In this document: one piece after another, positions 1 to 11,100 of the stretch
Numbering within the stretch: the stretch's first letter is position 1
How the letters are laid out: each line of letters begins with the position of its first letter
Source of the DNA: Symmetrospora coprosmae
Lineage: Eukaryota > Basidiomycota > Cystobasidiomycetes > Symmetrosporaceae
Reading direction: 5' to 3'
Assembly: GCA_008802785.1 (NCBI GenBank)
Contig: VUYT01000001.1
Coordinates: forward strand, 1,519,608-1,583,607
Length of the DNA stretch: 64,000 nucleotides
Notes under the pieces: model-generated
Databases searched by the model: none
The model's input: only the letters and a program-made list of their open reading frames with translations
What the model was told of the DNA's origin: nothing
Made by a program: the position numbers and the translations under genes

Positions 1-911
1 CCAGTGAGGTCGCACAGGTTCAAGAGGAGGTAATACGCGTAGCATTCCCTGACTTGCGAAGAGATGAAAATGTAGTGCTGTTCCAAGGTGGACGGGGTAG
101 TGATTCTGGCAGACATCGTGCAGGGGGTAAGACATCGAGAAATCCCCTGCATTGAAGGTCCAGACTCACTCCTGATCTGAGAGGTGGAGAAAAGGCTTCT
201 CCTTGCCCGGTGCAGGCTCCTTATCCCGCAGGTGCAAGATGGCGTCCGTAATGGTGGCAGTGAAGAGCAAGGTCTGACGTTTTTCAGGAACCTGCTTGAT
301 GATGAAGCCGAGCTCCTCTGCAAAGGTCGGGTTGAGCATCCTGTCGGCTTCGTCCAGGACGAGGAACTTGACTTTGCTCAGGTTCCACTGCTGTCCGCCC
401 GCGCTGCTGCTCTTGATGAGGTCGCAGAGCCGTCCAGGGGTGGCGACGACGACATGGGGTCGCTCGGCCAGAGCTGTCGCCTGCTGCATCTGCTCGAGCC
501 CTCCGACAATAACGCAGCTCTTCAAGTTGATGGCGGAGCCCAGAGCGACAAACTGTTCGTGTATCTGGAAGGCCAGCTCCCTGCCGCAGAGTGTCCGATG
601 GAGAGGTCAGCAAAATCACTCCCGAGCATCCCAACGAGCTGGCCTCTGGTCTCGCACCTCGTCGGAGTGAGCACGACGGCAAAGATGCCATATGGGTCTT
701 TGGCAAGCTCCTGTAAGATGGGCAGCGCAAAAGCTATCGTCTTTCCTGATCCTGTCTGGGCGGATCCGATGCAGTCTCGTCCCGCGAGGACGGGCGGGAT
801 GCACGCAGACTGGACAGACGTGGGCGCGCGGATAGAGATGGACCCCAGCGATCGCACGAGGAACTCTTCGACGCCGAGAGAGGCAAAGTCGGTGTGAGAG
901 GTCGATGCCAT
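1..911 (-). CDS. DBP8: DEAD-box ATP-dependent RNA helicase, Dbp8/DDX49 type (3' part cut off by window edge)
   Basis: Three exons are visible: 911-658, 580-170 and 105-1 (introns 581-657 and 106-169), giving about 256 residues of the N-terminal helicase half. Motifs in order: Q-motif region ([21 protein letters not shown]), motif I AQTGSGKT, motif Ia LTPTREL rebuilt exactly across intron 1, TPGR, motif II as VLDEADRML followed by NPTFAEEL, and motif III SAT replaced by the equivalent FTAT. After intron 2 the text [14 protein letters not shown] marks the linker to the second RecA domain. The DEADRxLxPTFxxEL context and this linker fit Dbp8/DDX49, a nucleolar helicase for 40S ribosome assembly. 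The start ATG at 911 begins [14 protein letters not shown], typical of the family. The second RecA domain lies outside the window. Family assignment is from motif memory; the DEAD-box class is certain, the Dbp8 subfamily likely. Confidence 0.85.
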
Positions 912-1115
912 CCTTCCAGCAGTGCACTGTGATGCAAGAGGACAAGGGCAAGTTGAAGCTCTGTCGTCGCGTGCATAAGCTACAAAGTGGCAAAATCTGA
1001 GCTTTTCACGTGCGCGAGACGCAAGGAGTGGGATGCACACACGGACAGGAAGAAGAGGGACTGTTCCCGAACGGAACTTTTGACAAATGTGACGAGGTAT
1101 GCACAGTGTAGAGCT

Positions 1116-2150
1116 CTAGATATTGAAGCGGTTGTACCGATCCACGACGTTGCAGGCGACAGCGACGTACTCGTCATCCTCGCCAGGAGTGACGAGAAAG
1201 GTGACTCGCGTGTCCTCCCTAGGGATGTCCTTCAGGAAGACATCAAAGAAGATCTCGAGCGGTCGTCCTCCTGGCGTATCGTTGTAGTACTTTGCGAAAG
1301 TCTCGTAATGCTCGGCGCGGGACGTGTGCTTGTGGCGGCGGGGACCGTCCTTTGGAGCGATGTCGACAACGCCTATCCGGACGCGGCGGTGCTGCATGTA
1401 GTGATGGTGATGGTGGTGGTGGTGCTGATGAGGATTTTCACTACTTTGTGCGACCTCGACCTCGGAAGCAGCTGATGATGCCATGGAGGCAGACGAGATC
1501 GCATCTGGACTTGCGGAGACAGTCGGGTCGGACGAGATGGGTTTGAGCTGAAGCGTCGGAGCGGCTGGTGCTACAGCACCAGCTGCATCGCTTTCTGGTC
1601 CAGCTTCTACCACGGCAGCTGGTATTACGGTCGCTGCCGCACGCGGATGAGCACCTCCGGGCGATGCGTCATGCGCCTGATGCGAATCGATGTTGTCCTC
1701 CTCATCCTCGAAGTACTTGATAGTCCCGCTGAAGACTGCGCCCGTAACCGTCCGATGGAAGGCAGAGATCTTCTTCTGTACTGCTCTTTGCTCCTTCAGT
1801 AGCCGCTTCTCTCTGTCTTTCCGGTACTGCTCAAAGGCGTCTGAGCTGGTCGGCGGTGACAGAGTAAGAGTGGAGAGGGCATTGCTGAGACGTTCTTTCA
1901 ACGGAGAGAATGAAGGTGCCGACGATGACGACAAGGTGTGCGTGCTTGCATCCTCCCTGTCTGATGTTGCTGGTGTGGTGTGAGCAGTGGTGTGCGCCGG
2001 TGTAGCAGACGTGGATGCGACTGGGCTGGCGTCCTCGCTCTCGGATGAGGAGCTGCTGCTCCGAGATACGGTTCGGCTAATGGCATTGCTGATGCGACGA
2101 CTCAGCGAAGGTGCCATATCTGGTGACGCTAGGCTGGTGACGATGTCCAT
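1116..2150 (-). CDS. Hypothetical protein with poly-His tract and conserved-looking C-terminal domain
   Basis: A single uninterrupted ORF of 344 codons. I do not recognise the family. The N-terminal half is Ser/Thr/Ala-rich and looks disordered. Residues about 105-140 (EQYRKDREKRLLKEQRAVQ) form a short basic, coiled-coil-like helix. An acidic stretch (YFEDEEDNID) and an Ala/Pro-rich linker follow, then a run of histidines (HQHHHHHHHHYMQH, encoded near 1394-1432). The last about 85 residues (from RVRIGVVDIAPKDG to RYNRFNI) are low in simple sequence and contain a plausible beta-rich fold, so function probably resides there. An alternative start is the ATG 11 codons downstream (MAPSLSRR). No signal peptide or membrane helix is evident. 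Upstream (about 2290-2400) the coding strand is CT-rich, as in other promoters of this window. Confidence 0.6.
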   Translation of the reverse strand: MDIVTSLASPDMAPSLSRRISNAISRTVSRSSSSSSESEDASPVASTSATPAHTTAHTTPATSDREDASTHTLSSSSAPSFSPLKERLSNALSTLTLSPPTSSDAFEQYRKDREKRLLKEQRAVQKKISAFHRTVTGAVFSGTIKYFEDEEDNIDSHQAHDASPGGAHPRAAATVIPAAVVEAGPESDAAGAVAPAAPTLQLKPISSDPTVSASPDAISSASMASSAASEVEVAQSSENPHQHHHHHHHHYMQHRRVRIGVVDIAPKDGPRRHKHTSRAEHYETFAKYYNDTPGGRPLEIFFDVFLKDIPREDTRVTFLVTPGEDDEYVAVACNVVDRYNRFNI

Positions 2151-2986
2151 AGCGATGTGTCAGCTGCATCCGGTTCGCTTGAGCATGGCAGACACACGAC
2201 CCCAAGTCACCTGAGCCTGATGGACGCGGAGGTCACGTCCAACCGGAGACTGAAAGGACTGTGAGCGAGTGCCAAGACTAGGATGCGATGCGCTGTGAAC
2301 TGCGTAAGCACAAAGGACGGTGGAGTTGGTCGATGGAGGAAGGAGTAGAGCAGGCAGGCTTGGTTAGGAGAGCGGGCGAAGCAGCGATTGCAGAGAGCGG
2401 AAGGAAGGCAGGAGCGTATCGCATCTGGCAGCTCTCTGATACGCTTATCACGTTCGTCCGATAGCGGGTCCGCCTTCGTAGCCCCCCGAGTTCGTCATGC
2501 CCTTTGTGTACCAGATTTGCGCGTCCGACATGGCGCAAGAGATGGAGGAGGGGCACCACGTTCCCTGAATCCGCTTGGCACAATGTTGCTCCTTCGCCGT
2601 CATCTTTGTGGGCCGGCGATCCGCTCCGCCCATTGTCACTGACGGATGCCGGATGGGTCGGTGCAAAATCTGCAGGCAGAACCGGTCTGACGCCTTGTGG
2701 TGAAAGCGTCAGACGTGAGTAGGTATGGCATCACTGCTGTGCTACTTGTGGAACGTTCCTTCGCCGTAAGCTCGGGCTGCAGAGGTTACAGTATCACGAG
2801 TGACGCAACTGGGAATGGTGTCTTGACAACGGGCGGTGCGAGCTCCACGTTCTCGGGACGGGCCTGGGCCTATCGAATGTCCTCAAGCTCGTCGTCGGCC
2901 CAGCAGGCAACGCGAGCGACGCCTTCTCGAGCATTGATAACACCTCGAAACATGCCTGACGTGTTGAGGGGCACGGCAACTGCGAA
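2151..2986. other. Intergenic region between hypothetical gene and asparaginase gene
   Basis: No gene is convincing here. On the minus strand about 2290-2400 is pyrimidine-rich and probably belongs to the promoter or leader of the gene starting at 2150. A short minus-strand reading frame (MSDAQIWYTKGMTNSG..., 2462-2533) with a CT-rich stretch before its ATG and a GT donor after it might be a very small spliced gene, but I cannot support it beyond that. The 3' end of the asparaginase gene lies at 2987. Confidence 0.5.
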
Positions 2987-4334
2987 TCAAGGGAAGAAGA
3001 GCCAGGGATTGATATCTCCGCTCACTGACGGAACAGGCATGTCCGCCTGCGACCTACAATTGCCAGATTCGTCAATGCAAATCATTCCCCCTTCGCCTTC
3101 CTGCGTCTTGAGATACTGCATGACCTCCTTGCTGGCCGTTGCGACGTCCTCGTGCAGGTACTTCATGCGAGCCACGACATCGTGCGTCGCGCTGTTCCGG
3201 ATGTAGAAATCGCCGTTGCCGGTCCCACTGACTGCTACTCCTCTCGCCTTCCTGTCAGAAGTTGTCCCTGCTAGGTTGTTGAGCAGCGAGTGCTTGGTAG
3301 GTGCTGGCCAGGTTGTGCACGAAAAGCCAGAGCCCATTGAGGGCGTGTCGCCGATCCGCCCGACTAGGGCGCACGAGCGGGTCAATTTGCGGAGCCTCTT
3401 GCCTCTTATCGTACGCTAGGTGATGTACTTACCGTTCTTGTTGGTCATGCCGCCCGTCGAAGTCGCACAGGCCAAAACGCCATGGGCATCCAAAGCAACC
3501 GCTCCGACCGTTCCTTTAGGTAGCCAAGCTGGGCTCTTGACATCGTCGGGTAGTGTGTATCTAGGAGGCATGGCTGTCGCGTCCTCTTCGGGCGGGTACG
3601 GATCCTCCGGCAGACCCAGCTCCCGTCGATGCTCACGCCAGCGCGCCTCGGTGTGGAAGTACGCATTGTCGACAATCTCGAGGCCTTTGTCTGCAGCGAT
3701 CCGCTCGGCATCTGATCCAGATACGAAGGGGTGTGGGCAGGCCTTTGGATCCAGGTAGAGCGCCTTGGCCAGCTCGACTGGGTTCTTGACGTGGGCAAGA
3801 AGGGCGACTGCCGCTCCTCGGCGATTCTCGCGGACGTTCGGTCCAGCGTCGTGAGGCGGACGAGACGTGGCCACACTGGCATCAAGCTCGTGGTTGCCGG
3901 CAATGTTGTAGACTGCACCTTTGCCTGAATTGAAGAGAGGGTTGTCTGGCACACAGAGAGAATATATTAGCTTTGCAGTCTTCAGTCGTCGCGACCTTCG
4001 AGCTGTCCAGTCTGATGAAACGAACCCTCCATGGACGCAACGGCTGCTACGACAGCATCAAGGGCACTCCCGCCCGCAGCCAGGATCTTGTTGCCGCGAT
4101 ACAAGGCGTCACGGAGGCCTTCCTTGTGCTGCCGGACGAGTTCGGGCGGGTATCTGGAGAAGAGGTTTGAGTTATCGCATTGAGTCTGAACACATGACGG
4201 AACCAGTACGGCTAGACCTACTGTTCATGCGTGAAGCCCCCGGATCCTCCGTGGATGACGAGGGTGGGCACGGCGGCCCGGTCCGAAGCGCTCGGCCGGC
4301 TATCGGACGTGCGCCTTCGACCAAGGCAAGACAT
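2987..4334 (-). CDS. N-terminal-nucleophile (plant-type) L-asparaginase / isoaspartyl peptidase
   Basis: Exons 4334-4222, 4153-4026, 3945-3433 and 3363-2987. A further 69-nt in-frame, stop-free segment (3252-3320) has a GTGCAC donor and a GACAG acceptor and is probably also an intron, so the product is 376 or, more likely, 353 residues. Family motifs: TLVIHGGSGG at the N-terminus, AVxxMExxxLFNSGKGAVYN, the self-cleavage/nucleophile site KGTVGAVALD (nucleophile Thr about 226), ATSTGGMTNK, GRIGDTPSMGSG and SGTGNGD. These define the Ntn-hydrolase asparaginase family, which cleaves itself before that Thr and hydrolyses L-Asn or beta-aspartyl peptides. No signal peptide is seen, so it is likely cytosolic. 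Start ATG at 4334 gives MSCLGRRR before the first motif. Whether it acts as asparaginase, isoaspartyl peptidase or taspase cannot be told from sequence alone; its length and motif spacing favour asparaginase. Confidence 0.85.
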
Positions 4335-4759
4335 GATGGCAGATGTAGTGTCTTCGTATGCGCGTAGGGACCCTAGAGACCTGTCTTGCTTCGAGGGCGA
4401 GCTTCAATGGCCGCCGATGCCCCGCTCGAGACGAGTTCTTGTGGCGTGTAGAGGGCGGGTCCAGACACGGGAACGGGCTTGGACAGTGCCGGATTGCAGA
4501 CTTGTAGAGGGAAGAGGTGAAGGGAGGAGATCCGGACTGCGCTCAGACATCGAATTCGGAAGGAGGAGGGAACGACATCCGGCTTGAGCGGATCCGGAGG
4601 TGTCGGTCACGTCGAGCACGTGGAATGACCGACAGACGGGTCGACACCGACAAGCATCCGAGGTGCTCTCTTCAGCTCGCACCGGTCTACATACGTTGAA
4701 GCACACGTCAGGGTCGAGGTTGCCGCATCCGAGTGGGAGGGAGGCCACTCGTCGCTAGT
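4335..4759. promoter_or_regulatory. Divergent promoter region, asparaginase (-) and GET1 (+)
   Basis: About 425 bp between two outward-facing start codons. No coding potential is supported on either strand. I see no clear TATA box. The region must hold both promoters. Confidence 0.45.
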
Positions 4760-5692
4760 ATGGTGAGCGTGGATGCTGCGTCCTGCAGCTCTGCGCGCGG
4801 GAAGCACCTCGACTGACGGAGAGACGCCTGCCCGCCCGCCTGCCTGCCTGCCTGCCCGCCAGCTCAACATCGCGCTCACCATCCTGAGCATTATTCTCTT
4901 CAACACGGTCATCTCTCTCGTCGGATCCGCGGCCATCACCTCGTTCCTCTACTCTGTCGTCTTTGGCTACATCCTCCCGAATGACCTGCACCGGAAACAG
5001 CGAGCGCTCAAGGGAGAGATCCTGAAAGGTCGGACCGAGCTCAGCAACACGTCTGCGCAGGATGACTTTAGCAAGTGGGCAAAGATCCGGAGAAGGGTCG
5101 ACAAGCAGGGCGTCGAGCTTGAGGCGATGAGTGCGTGGCTGGACATGTCAGAGACAAGCTAGCCAGGACTAAAAACCTGGGCTACCGCATCCACACAGAC
5201 TCTTCGCTCGCCTCTCATCGCAGCAGCTTCGAGAAGATTGTCAAGGCTGTCGTCTTTCTCGGAACCACCGGACTGCAGTGGGCGTACACGAGCCGGCATT
5301 CCAAGACGGCCATCGTCTACCTTCCAGAAGGCTGGTTCGGCTCGCTCGGCTGGTTCTTGGGACTGCCGTTCGCGCCAAAGGGTGCCATCAGCACAACTGT
5401 TTTCATCTTCCTCATCAAGCGGGTGCTCGGTGTGCTGACCCGGGTCGGGAAGGAACTTCTGCAGGGCGCGAGAGGTGGGTGCGGTGCGGGACTCGCGCAC
5501 ATATCTTTGGGCGCAGACGAGAAGGACCCATGCTGATATGGTCCGAGAATGGCTATACACCACCTTCCCGCGTCCGATCATGCAGGCAAGACCATCGAAT
5601 CTCCTCCGGTGGCAGTCCCCGTCTCAGCTTCGGCCAGGTCAGAGTCACCAGCCGCTTCTGCGGAACCATCGCGCGCAAAGAAGGACCTCTGA
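4760..5692 (+). CDS. GET1: GET1 / WRB-family receptor for tail-anchored protein insertion
   Basis: Proposed exons 4760-4762 (ATG alone), 4863-5130, 5199-5474 and 5586-5692, giving 217 residues. After the start come a first membrane helix (LNIALTILSIILFNTVISLV), a cytosolic coiled-coil segment with the family signature SAQDDFSKWAKIRRRVDK, then two more helices around WAYTSRHSKTAIVYLPEG and FAPKGAISTTVFIFLIKRV. YLPxG and LPFAPKG are typical of Get1/WRB. Get1 with Get2 forms the ER receptor for Get3-bound tail-anchored proteins; the coiled coil binds Get3. The first exon may instead be an uninterrupted one starting at the ATG at 4773, which would add about 30 Pro/Ala-rich residues encoded by a TGCC repeat; the ATG-only exon gives the more usual N-terminus. 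A basic, Ser/Ala-rich tail ends in KKDL, not a retention signal in this topology. Confidence 0.85.
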
Positions 5693-6037
5693 GACGCGTT
5701 GTAGCTGTACCGTGGAGCATACACGATCTGCACGCAAGCCAAGTCTTTGGCCCGAGCTCTCTCCGCTCTCATTCATGCTATTTTCGTCGATCGTCATTCA
5801 TGCGGGATCCCGTTTGCCGTCGGTCCTGGGGGGGCGCAGCTCACCGCACCCACCCACTCTGCCCGCATCGACCCTTTGCTCTCTTGCGCGTTGCCTTCCC
5901 CCAAAGTACTACGCTGGCACAGCCCACACCCGCAGCACCGCTGAAGCTCTCAAGCAATAGACTCACCTCTTCGCTCGACTGAAAGCCGCCTGCTGCGCGC
6001 GCCTTTGCCCTCAATCGCCCAATTCACGTGTTGAGGG
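5693..6037. other. Intergenic region between GET1 and the bZIP gene
   Basis: About 345 bp between two tandem plus-strand genes. CT-rich blocks near 5870-6010 resemble the leaders of other genes in the window and probably belong to the bZIP promoter. No additional gene is supported. Confidence 0.45.
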
Positions 6038-8004
6038 ATGCCTGCTAGCGAGCGATTCGATGCGGGACCCGATGGCAGCGAGACAGGCCGGCAGAACGTG
6101 AGCATGCCTGTAGCTATTCGTTGTGGTAGCTACAGTAGCCCACTTATCATCTGCCCTTCCCGTCCTTCCCGTCCGCGCCTCTATCTGTCTCCCCCTGACC
6201 CATCCATCCAGTCCTCTCGCAGCGCCTCGGTCGTAGACGACGACCGCGACGACAGCCCGGCTGCATCGGCTAGCGGTGCCAAAGCTACTCGCAGCAAGCG
6301 GAAGCGCAGAGAAGAAGCAGATGATGACAACACTCCGGCGTCTGAGGCGGGGAAGAAGCCCGATCCAAAGTGAGTTGGCTTCGCCTTTGTGGAACGCATC
6401 TGCCATGAATGCTGCATCCGACCGCGGCAGGCGCTAATGCTACACATGTCTGCGTACGTGCAGCTCTCGCAAGGAGCAGAACAGGATCTCGCAAGAAAAG
6501 TCGCGAAACAAGAAAGCCGGATGTGCGTTACCTTGGCTTTGCATGCCTCGCAATAATCCCCGCAGGCCTGCTGTAGACACGCTCAGGGTCGGAAGACTGA
6601 TGCTATGTATGTCGATGTCACTACGCACAGATGTCGCACATATGGAGAGCCAGGTCAGCTTGCTGAGGCTCAACAAAGATGCCCAAGGCGAAGCGTTGAT
6701 GAGGACGATTGACGGTAGATCGACGCTATACATCTGCACATCCCGTAACATCTTTGCTGATACTGTACTACTACGTGTGTGTGGGGCAGTGCTTCTGCGC
6801 GAGAACACTCGACTTCGACTCATTATCGGAACGATGAGCAGCCTGCTCGGCAACGGCAGTGCGGGCGCTCTGGCAGACATGGGCGTTTCGCGGCAGGAGC
6901 TGCACGAGGCGGTCACTGTAGGCGACAAGGCGCGCCTATCACTCGTTGCGAAGGACATTTCGGACGCAGCGACGCAAGTGCATAGAGCGCGGCGGGATAA
7001 GCCAGATCCGCCCGTTGCGTCGTACATGGAGACCGAGAAACACCACCAGTCGTTTTGGGACGCTCTGCACGAGACCTTTGCGACTCTGAAAAAGCCGCAG
7101 CCGCAGAAGCAGGAGCAGGAGCAGGAGAAGCCCCGCACAGCATCAGGTAGCGGCCCACCAACAACGAATGGCCCTGTCGGAATGTCGTCAGCTTCAGCGC
7201 CCTCGATGCACGATCCCGTCTTAGAATCGGTCTCGACTGCAGGTCCGCCGCCGCAACATGGCGCGCCCTTCCAGTTTTCTGCATTCGCGCCTATGGCAGG
7301 TCCCTCGACCTATCCCCCGAAGATGGCAACGGCAATGCCGGGCGCTCCCTACACGCTCGACACGCACATACCCGCATCATCGGGCACCGCCTTCCTGGGC
7401 CTCGACACGGACTCGCTCAACACGACACCCAGTTCGACAGACCTCAACAACGCCTTCACGCCGTCTGACCTGTTCGCTGGGCTATGCATGCCAGATGTGT
7501 TCCCCGCGCCGGCCCACTCGCAGGCCGGTCAGCTCGAGGCGCAGGCCTTTGAGCTGGTCAAAGCGCACGTCTCACAACGCATGCTAGACCCCGCATACAG
7601 CATGCCTGCGGCGCTGCAACCTACCACCATGCAATCCTCTCTGCCGCACGATCCGGCGATCGACTCGGTGCTCTGGCCTAGCATGCGAGACAAGCTCATT
7701 GCGAGCGACGTGCAGGCGAGGCTCGCGCAAGGCATCGGGCAAGTACTCAACGCAAAGACTGTCCTTCAGGATTTGCAGAGCATGACAACGATTCATCCAA
7801 CCTGGGTCAGTCGAGGACTTCGCCTGCGTCGGCTGTCGAAGCGAACTGAACCTTCCATCCCGCCGACAGGACCTTCTCGATCCGCAAGCTTGGGAAGTGC
7901 ACGGGGAGTTCGTTCACAAGTATCCCTCTCTGGTTGACGCAGCCATTCTGCAGACGAGCAATCGATGGCGAGCGATGCGAGGAGACCCGCCGCTAGTCGT
8001 ATAG
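6038..8004 (+). CDS. Fungal bZIP transcription factor with C-terminal DUF3425 domain
   Basis: Six exons: 6038-6097, 6212-6369, 6464-6522, 6631-6714, 6790-7805 and 7870-8004 (503 residues). The first intron (114 nt) is stop-free and in frame, so a longer isoform is possible. The basic region NRISQEKSRNKK (residues 79-90) keeps the bZIP N-x7-R spacing, and the splice at 6523-6630 restores KKAGYVAHMESQVSLL at the canonical distance to the zipper, which continues over the next intron to LLRENTRLR. The middle is Ala/Pro/Thr-rich (activation-like). The C-terminus has DUF3425 hallmarks: DSVLWPSMRDKLIASD, then after the last intron DPQAWEVHGEFVHKYPSLVD and WRAMRGDPP. Such proteins are nuclear regulators of stress or metabolism in fungi; targets are unknown. 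The basic region is less Arg-rich than AP-1 types, so DNA specificity may differ. Confidence 0.85.
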
Positions 8005-8108
8005 CACAGTTTCGGACGCAACCGGACCGCCAGTCTCCGTATCATGTACATAGGCCCCAAGAAGGGCTTTTTCATCTCCGCCAAGCTACCTTATCTATGT
8101 CAGCCGCA

Positions 8109-11100
8109 TCACCAGCCCGAGCTGGCTATTCTCGTATTCTCCAGCTTCTTCATCACTTCGCTCACGCTCCTTCCGAGCTCTTCAGCAACATTCGCCTGTT
8201 TCTGCGCTGGCAGCCGCGCGTACGTCTCGCACAGGTCGCCATCGATGGTTGCCTTCTGCGGCACGTAGTACCCACGGTATGCAAGGTGGTCTCGGCCTAC
8301 GAGCGATGGCGCCTCGCCTCGCATGTGCATCTCGAGCGTCTGGAAGAAGTCGACGTCCTCTCGTGACTGCAGTGGCACCATCATGCCTATTGTTCCAGAG
8401 ATGCCGGTGTAGATCAGGACTTCCCGTCCGCCAACGACCATTGCCGACTTCGAAATGGACGTAACGATGTCGCCAAGCTTCGTGAGGGACACGAGTCAGA
8501 CACAGCGCAAGGCATGCTCAGAGTGAAACGCGGGACTTACATTGAAGTGCGCAATAAGGTTGACCTTGTGCGCAGCGCCATTGAAGCGCGACTTTTCGTG
8601 TATGAGCGACGCGCCAGACGGGTCGCTATCGACAGTCTCGGACAGGCCAGCAGGCAAGCGCGTCACCCAGAAGTTCCCGAACTTGTCTCCCGCTGCCACG
8701 GTCTCGTAGTCGACCATGGTCGATGCCGTCGTCCACCTCTGCTGCGTGTCGTCGGCAAAGACAATCAACTTGTTGTCTTGAGCCTTGTACGTCGCGAACA
8801 GGCATGCATCCTGCTGGTCCCCGAGCACAATCCGCGAGCCCATGATGTTGATCGAAACGATGGCGTGCTGCAGTCCTTTCGTCTCGGTCTTTCGGAGAAG
8901 CTTCTTGCGCCCGAGATCGTAAATGCGCAGCGTGCTCCCGACGCCAGCCAGCAGCCGCCCCTGGAACGCAGCCAGCGCCGTCGGGATGTCCTCAACCTCG
9001 GTCTGCAGAGGAAGAGACGGTCAGCGAGGCACGAAGCGCAACGAAGGAGAACAGCAGGAGCTACTCACCCGGTGGAATAGCTCTAGTGTGCGCCCGTCCT
9101 GCGAGATGCGGTAGACGAGAAGGTAGGCCTGCCTGCACGCTCTGGGCGCAAGGTACGTCTCCTTGGCCGTTCCGACAATAAGGAACGGCTCGTTCTGCTG
9201 GCTGGCAAAAGGGACCACCGCAGCGGTGAAGGCCGCCTCATTGTCTTCGAGCTCTATCCGGCAGAGCAGTGCCGATTCGGGCGACGCGGTCGGGTCGTAG
9301 ACGTTGACCGAGCTAGCCCAGTTTCCTGCCTCTGCTCGCACACGGCCGAATTGCTCTACTGGCAGATCGAGCACCTCCTGCTTGATGGATGACTGCTTGA
9401 CCTTTGCGAGCTTTGCGCCCGCCGCAGATGGTGATAGCACGCGGTGGTCCGCCTCGACGGTATAGAAGAATGGATTGGCGGGGTGCGTTGCGATCTTTCG
9501 CGGAGTGTAGTTGAGGGGGATGGAGACCTGCTGCACCTTGACATCGAGCTTGGGCAGCGTGAAGATGCGGAGAACGTTCTCGGTGATTGCGATGACTCCG
9601 TCCGGACACAGCTCGGCCGAGAAGCCGCTTGCAAAGTCGAGCGAGTCAAAGAGGAGGGGTGCAAACTGTTGCAAGCCTTGCTGAGGGTAGTTGAGCCACG
9701 AGCGACTGCTCATCGCCAGGACGGCCGTCTCGCCATTGAGCGTCATCCTGCGCAGGCCAATCTGCTTGGAGCCCAAGAAACGTGTTCGCGTGTCCGTCAA
9801 CTCGCCGTTCACGCTGTCGAGGACCGTGCGCAGGAGGACACCCGTCTGCAGGCCGATATTGACGAAGGTGGTTGGATGGACCTTGTCAACAGCAATATCG
9901 AGCATCTGCACCATGCAGAGCGATGTCGGAGGTGCCGTCAGGGCCTGGACTGAGAGCGTCTCCATGCAGTTCTCGAAGTCGAGCGAGAGAATGCGGACAG
10001 TCGAATCTTCACATCCGACTGCAAGGTATGGGGTGATGAGTCGGCCTTGTGGGAGCTCGGCAATCGTCACGCTCGTGATACCGACTCCCATGTCCTTTGT
10101 TTCAGAGAACTCCTGCAGCTGCCCGTCCTGCAGCACGTAATATGCCAGCTCGCCCGTGTTGAGCGCGACGACGATCTGCCGTGCGTTCGAGGTGACCTGC
10201 ACCGCCATCGTTCTCGCTTTGAACGGGGTCGGCGTCTTGCGCCCATCTGGGTGGATGAGCTCGAGGCCGCGCGGGTGGATCTGGACGAGCGTGTCGTCCG
10301 CAAGCAGCTGGATGCCCAGCGTCCGCACATCGGCTTTGATGCCAGTGTTGTCGACTGTCTCGATGCTCTCGCCCACGCTGAAGGTCAAGGTGGCCGTCGG
10401 CGCCGACAGCACGACATACGCGTCGAAGGCGTCTTCTGTCCGCGCTTTCGTGGCCCAGATCCCGACTGGCCGGAAGGAGAGCTCCTGCTGTGCCACTTCT
10501 GCCACCTCCAGACCATGCCGCAATGTGCGCAAGGTCGAGCGAGATCCGCGACCGCCAACAGTGTAGATTTGTGGCGTGTCGGCGTTCATCAGGTTGGACA
10601 CACGGGCGTCTGTGATTGGTGAGAGCGAGTCGAGCTCGTCGACAAGGACAAGGTTGGTGAGCGGGCGAGGTGTAAAAGTGGGGAGGGGCAGATCCCCATC
10701 GATCATGCCCAGTTCCGGGTAGTCTGTCGACGAGATCTCGTCGCCATCCTCGCCGAGACTCTCGAACTGGTATGTTTGGCTGTTCGGGCGGAGATAGCGG
10801 TGTCAGCGTTGCCAAGCTCAAGAACTGCCCAAAATTGCGACTCACTGGTTGCCAAACTCGGCAGCGATGAAGAGGAACCCGCTCTTGAGGATGCACATGT
10901 TGGTCGCTGTGGGCACGGTGTCAAAGTACTTGATCTTGAGGCTGATGAGCTCCTCCTCGTCGCGCTCCATTGTCAGCTTGAAGATGTCGCCGTCTTCGGT
11001 TTGCAGGAGGAAGAAGAAGTCGCCGCGCATCTTGTGCATGGCATACGAAGTGATGATGAGCTTGCGCTCCGGGTCGGCCAGCGGGTGCTCTCTGCGGGGA

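Noticed and set aside
184-897. Long plus-strand reading frame opposite the DEAD-box helicase
   Set aside because: It is antisense to three exons that encode clear helicase motifs; no domain of its own.
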